Source: S143-63 sp964425855 (GTDB taxonomy: Archaea; Thermoproteota; Thermoprotei_A; Sulfolobales; Acidilobaceae). From it: DNA of 8,847 nucleotides. The stretch lies in the NCBI GenBank assembly GCA_964425855.1, contig CAYROE010000050.1, forward strand, positions 1-8,847, written 5' to 3'. Both the position numbers and the translations under genes were made by a program. The notes under the pieces were generated by a model that was given only the letters and a program-made list of their open reading frames with translations, was not told the DNA's origin and ran no database searches. This document shows, in pieces, positions 6,881-8,847 of this stretch (the stretch's first letter is position 1; the number at the start of each line of letters is the position of its first letter).

Positions 6881-6888
6881 AATATATC
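6881..6888 (-). promoter_or_regulatory. TATA box of the isomerase-like gene
   Basis: The minus strand reads GATATATT here. Transcription would begin near 6857, leaving a leader of under ten bases that contains GTGATG before the TTG start at 6849. This placement supports the TTG start. Confidence 0.5.
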
Positions 6889-6918
6889 TCATTAATAATA
6901 TTATAATATGTCGGTAGG

Positions 6919-6944
6919 ATATATAACTATCATATATAATTATC
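6919..6944. repeat. Tandem 13-bp repeat in a divergent promoter region
   Basis: ATATATAACTATC (6919-6931) is followed at once by ATATATAATTATC (6932-6944), a single C/T difference. A related inverted sequence, GATAATATATC, lies at 6878-6888 over the TATA box of the isomerase-like gene. The rest of 6850-7028 is AT-rich promoter DNA without a gene. The pair may be a regulator binding site. In DNA this AT-rich, chance similarity must be allowed for. Confidence 0.5.
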
Positions 6945-6984
6945 TAAAGTTAAGAACAAATAAACTATTCTCAATAACAGACAG

Positions 6985-6993
6985 AATATTATA
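6985..6993 (+). promoter_or_regulatory. TATA-like box before the 55-codon ORF
   Basis: AATATTATA lies about 27 bases before an expected transcript start near 7016. The leader would be about 13 bases and include GGGGG at 7022-7026. The spacing resembles that of the other plus-strand genes in the window. Confidence 0.35.
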
Positions 6994-7028
6994 GCTTCTC
7001 GATCACTGAAAGATCTTAGTTGGGGGCA

Positions 7029-7196
7029 ATGAAGACTGTGGTGGACTATGAGGATAATGCCAAATTAACTTTTACCTATGATTACAAGGAGCCCACTGAG
7101 CCCCCAAAGCGTAGGAGAGAAATAATACTAGTAGTTAAGGATAAATCCTTTTACCTAGAGATTGATAACTATTGTCATATATCTCTTCGACTCTAA
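7029..7196 (+). CDS. Small hypothetical protein, 55 residues
   Basis: ATG 7029 opens a frame of 55 codons ending in TAA at 7194-7196. The product starts MKTVVDYEDNAKLTF, has a highly charged centre (KEPTEPPKRRR, residues 20-30) and ends with two strand-like stretches (EIILVVKD and SFYLEID). It has no membrane segment or signal peptide. Support comes from the upstream TATA-like box, from GGGGG at 7022-7026 (only two bases before the ATG; an in-frame TTG at 7020 and GTG codons at 7038 and 7041 are alternatives), and from a plausible soluble composition. The last 62 bases overlap the 3' end of the convergent minus-strand gene. I do not recognise a family. Confidence 0.45.
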   Translation: MKTVVDYEDNAKLTFTYDYKEPTEPPKRRREIILVVKDKSFYLEIDNYCHISLRL

Positions 7197-7767
7197 ATAT
7201 AAGAGAAGGATACCAAGGATGACTCCTCTCGCCGCGAGGAACTGCATGCATGAGATCATGAAGTAGATTGACGAATTCAAAGTAGGAGCCCTCCTCATAT
7301 ATTTCTGCTACAGCTCTCAGCTCTAAAGCACCTCTATCAGGCGGTATCAGGATACCTATAGTAGCCTTTCCCGTAGCCCTGACATTTATATATGTGTGAC
7401 CCCTGGACATGAGATGAGTAGACAAAGTAAGAGGATCCGACAATTCGGGATTATAAATCCACTCCAGCAAGAAGTCTGCAGCCGCTGAATACACAGCTCG
7501 TCCTTTACCCCAAAGCCTCTCGTTAAGCTCTTTCAATCGATCTATAGCTTTAAAGAGATATTCTTCTTTTACCATGAACGTAAGCATAAATGGAGCTACG
7601 TTAATACCTGCTGGACCATAAGTTGCAACCATTGGAGAAAGCAATGGGCCAGCGAACTTGAATAAATCATCTATTTTTTCTGGACTAGTCTTCATTCTCT
7701 CGACGAGATCTCTCCTGGCATAATAGAACTCTTTCATATACAATTCTGGAGGCTGTAGTGTTTTCAC
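7135..7767 (-). CDS. Unrecognised conserved-looking soluble protein
   Basis: From GTG 7767 the product has 210 residues, with no signal peptide or membrane helix. It has an N-terminal helical part (MKEFYYARRDLVERMKTSPE), a central GPLLSPMVATYGPAGINVAP segment (40-59), a helix LFKAIDRLKELNERLWGKG (71-89), a predicted beta part around RGHTYINVRATGKATIGIL (122-140), and a His-rich end HDLMHAVPRGERSHPW (170-185). I cannot assign a family. The start is uncertain. The frame extends to ATG 7839, adding 24 residues rich in Tyr and Asn that resemble translated AT-rich promoter DNA and lack a ribosome binding site. GTG 7767 has GGTGAG six bases upstream. ATG 7737 (200 residues) would suit the TATA box at 7783-7790 better. 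It is divergent from the protease gene. Confidence 0.7.
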   Translation of the reverse strand: MKTLQPPELYMKEFYYARRDLVERMKTSPEKIDDLFKFAGPLLSPMVATYGPAGINVAPFMLTFMVKEEYLFKAIDRLKELNERLWGKGRAVYSAAADFLLEWIYNPELSDPLTLSTHLMSRGHTYINVRATGKATIGILIPPDRGALELRAVAEIYEEGSYFEFVNLLHDLMHAVPRGERSHPWYPSLIFRVEEIYDNSYQSLGKRIYP

Positions 7768-7782
7768 CTGTTTCTCACCATC

Positions 7783-7790
7783 ATTATAAA
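7783..7790 (-). promoter_or_regulatory. TATA box candidate for the unrecognised gene
   Basis: The minus strand reads TTTATAAT, a near-perfect archaeal TATA box, centred near 7786. Transcription would start near 7760, just inside the frame that begins at GTG 7767 and about 22 bases before ATG 7737. The box therefore bears directly on which start codon is real. Confidence 0.4.
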
Positions 7791-7924
7791 CGATATTAAC
7801 TAGATAGATATAATTATATGATTGTTTTTTGTAAGTCATGATATATTGATTGTATATATATTGTACATGTGATATATGTTTAGAACAGTGTTAGATATTA
7901 TCGGTACTCTTTCTTATAACTAAA

Positions 7925-7933
7925 TTTATATAT
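7925..7933 (+). promoter_or_regulatory. Promoter of the subtilase gene
   Basis: TTTATATAT matches the archaeal TATA consensus, with purine-rich AACTAAA just upstream as a BRE-like element. Transcription should start near 7955, giving a leader of about 28 bases that carries AGGGTG (7971-7976) before the GTG start at 7983. This is the best promoter match in the window. The 7840-7924 stretch before it is AT-rich and holds no gene. Confidence 0.65.
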
Positions 7934-7982
7934 CTAGTCCGACAAGATCATCTATAATTGACGTTATCTAAGGGTGTTAACA

Positions 7983-8847
7983 GTGGAACACCGTAAAATG
8001 TTAGCGGCACTCTTTTTAGTAGTATTAATGATATTACCTGTAATACCAATAACATTAGCCCAACCAATACATCCAGTTAACAATGAGGCATGGCTAAATA
8101 AATTCCATCCAACACTGCTATCAAAAGTGTTATCTGGAGAGATAAGTGACGATGACGTCATAACCGTCGTATTCAGGCTAGAGCCGCTTCCAACATATAC
8201 TAGATATATGGTAATGGGCAACTATGAAAAAGCAGTTAATGCCATGAAGACCTGGGCGAGCATGACTCAGGCACCATTCATTACAGAAGTTTACAAGATG
8301 CACGGAAAAGTAGTAAATACTTTCTGGATAGACAACGTCGTTATAGTTAAAGCCAAACTATCTACAATAAAAGAGCTAGCAAGCTATCCAGGCGTCACAG
8401 AGGTATTCGAGAACTTCAAAGTACATGTTCTAGAACCAGTCTCAAAACAACAGGTCAAGACGGAAAGCACAGTAGAGAGCTGGGGAATATATAAAATAAA
8501 CGCCACAGAAGCATGGGGCCTAGGATATACTGGAGAAGGAGTAAGAATAGCAGTCCTAGACACAGGAGTTGATGTAACACACCCAGCACTACAAGGGAAA
8601 ATGCTGACCCTAGATCCAGGGAATCCCTATTATCCGGGTGGATGGATGGAATTCGATGAAAACGGAAACCCAGTCCTCAGTGAACCACACGACACCCATG
8701 GACACGGAACACATACAAGCGGAACAGCCCTCGGAGGCGACACAACAGATATACTTATAGGAGTTGCGCCAGGAGCAACACTCATGCATGCACTAATACT
8801 TCCAGGTGGAGGAGGCACCTTTGCACAAGTACTAGCAGGCATACAGT
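7983..8847 (+). CDS. Secreted subtilisin-family serine protease, 5' part
   Basis: This is a secreted S8-family protease, truncated by the window edge after 288 codons. Residues 1-26 form a signal peptide (basic MEHRKM, hydrophobic LAALFLVVLMILPVIPI, probable cleavage after TLA). Residues about 27-165 look like an I9-type propeptide that would act as chaperone and inhibitor. The catalytic domain follows: VRIAVLDTGVDVTHPAL places the catalytic Asp at 193, and DTHGHGTHTSGT places the catalytic His at 241. The Ser motif (GTSMA) lies beyond the window. GTG 7983 has AGGGTG six bases upstream. GTG 7974 (three residues longer) and ATG 7998 are alternatives. Such enzymes degrade proteins outside the cell or at the S-layer, fitting a peptide-fermenting hyperthermophile. 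Total length and C-terminal domains cannot be judged here. Confidence 0.93.
   Translation, partial: MEHRKMLAALFLVVLMILPVIPITLAQPIHPVNNEAWLNKFHPTLLSKVLSGEISDDDVITVVFRLEPLPTYTRYMVMGNYEKAVNAMKTWASMTQAPFITEVYKMHGKVVNTFWIDNVVIVKAKLSTIKELASYPGVTEVFENFKVHVLEPVSKQQVKTESTVESWGIYKINATEAWGLGYTGEGVRIAVLDTGVDVTHPALQGKMLTLDPGNPYYPGGWMEFDENGNPVLSEPHDTHGHGTHTSGTALGGDTTDILIGVAPGATLMHALILPGGGGTFAQVLAGIQ

Noticed and set aside
6895..6904. Perfect 10-bp palindrome ATAATATTAT
   Set aside because: It consists only of A and T in very AT-rich DNA, where such palindromes are expected by chance, and it is not placed at a fixed distance from either promoter.
6850..7028. Search for tRNA, C/D-box guide RNA or CRISPR in the intergenic regions
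   Set aside because: No cloverleaf, no ordered RUGAUGA and CUGA boxes, and no regular repeat-spacer array could be seen in this or the other gaps.
7861..7880. ATATAT-flanked TGTACATGTGA as an operator between the divergent genes
   Set aside because: The arms are simple AT repeats and the core is not symmetric beyond six-base palindromes, so nothing distinguishes it from background.

Overview
The window looks like chromosomal DNA of a hyperthermophilic crenarchaeon, most likely of the Desulfurococcales (a Staphylothermus/Desulfurococcus-like organism). This is inferred from four things: an archaeal A-type (A/V) ATP synthase operon, archaeal TATA-box promoters with very short leaders, GGTGA/GGTGAT Shine-Dalgarno sites inside the operon, and a secreted subtilase. 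The species cannot be fixed from the sequence alone.

Layout. Positions 1-41 (minus) may hold the first 13 codons of a gene leaving the left edge. Positions 42-190 are a divergent promoter region with an 11-bp-period direct repeat. Positions 191-445 (plus) encode a two-helix membrane protein of 84 residues. It converges, across a 31-base gap, on a minus-strand block that reads in the direction of transcription F (5434-5129), E (5122-4514), A (4479-2665), B (2601-1207), D (1130-477). These are soluble-sector, central-stalk and peripheral-stalk subunits of the ATP synthase. Membrane subunits I (a) and K (c), and subunit C (d), are absent here. Upstream on the same strand, but behind its own promoter, lies an L-fucose/L-arabinose isomerase-like protein (6849-5551). 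An AT-rich region with a tandem 13-bp repeat separates it from a short plus-strand ORF of 55 codons (7029-7196). That ORF's 3' end overlaps the tail of an unrecognised minus-strand gene (7767-7135). Divergent from the latter, a strong TATA promoter drives a secreted subtilisin-family protease (7983 onward), which runs off the right edge before its catalytic serine.

How they work together. F, E, A, B and D form one transcription unit with gaps of 6 to 76 bases, and in places the stop codon of one gene lies inside the ribosome binding site of the next. The A3B3 head with the D/F rotor and the E stalk couples ATP synthesis or hydrolysis to ion flow through the membrane sector encoded elsewhere. 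The isomerase-like gene, the unknown gene and the protease have no evident functional link to the ATPase.

No clearly new multi-gene system was found. The most worthwhile unknowns are the 84-residue membrane protein, the 55-codon ORF with its antisense overlap, the 210-residue unrecognised protein, a 12-codon mini-ORF (stop included) just before atpB, and two tandem repeats placed between divergent promoters.
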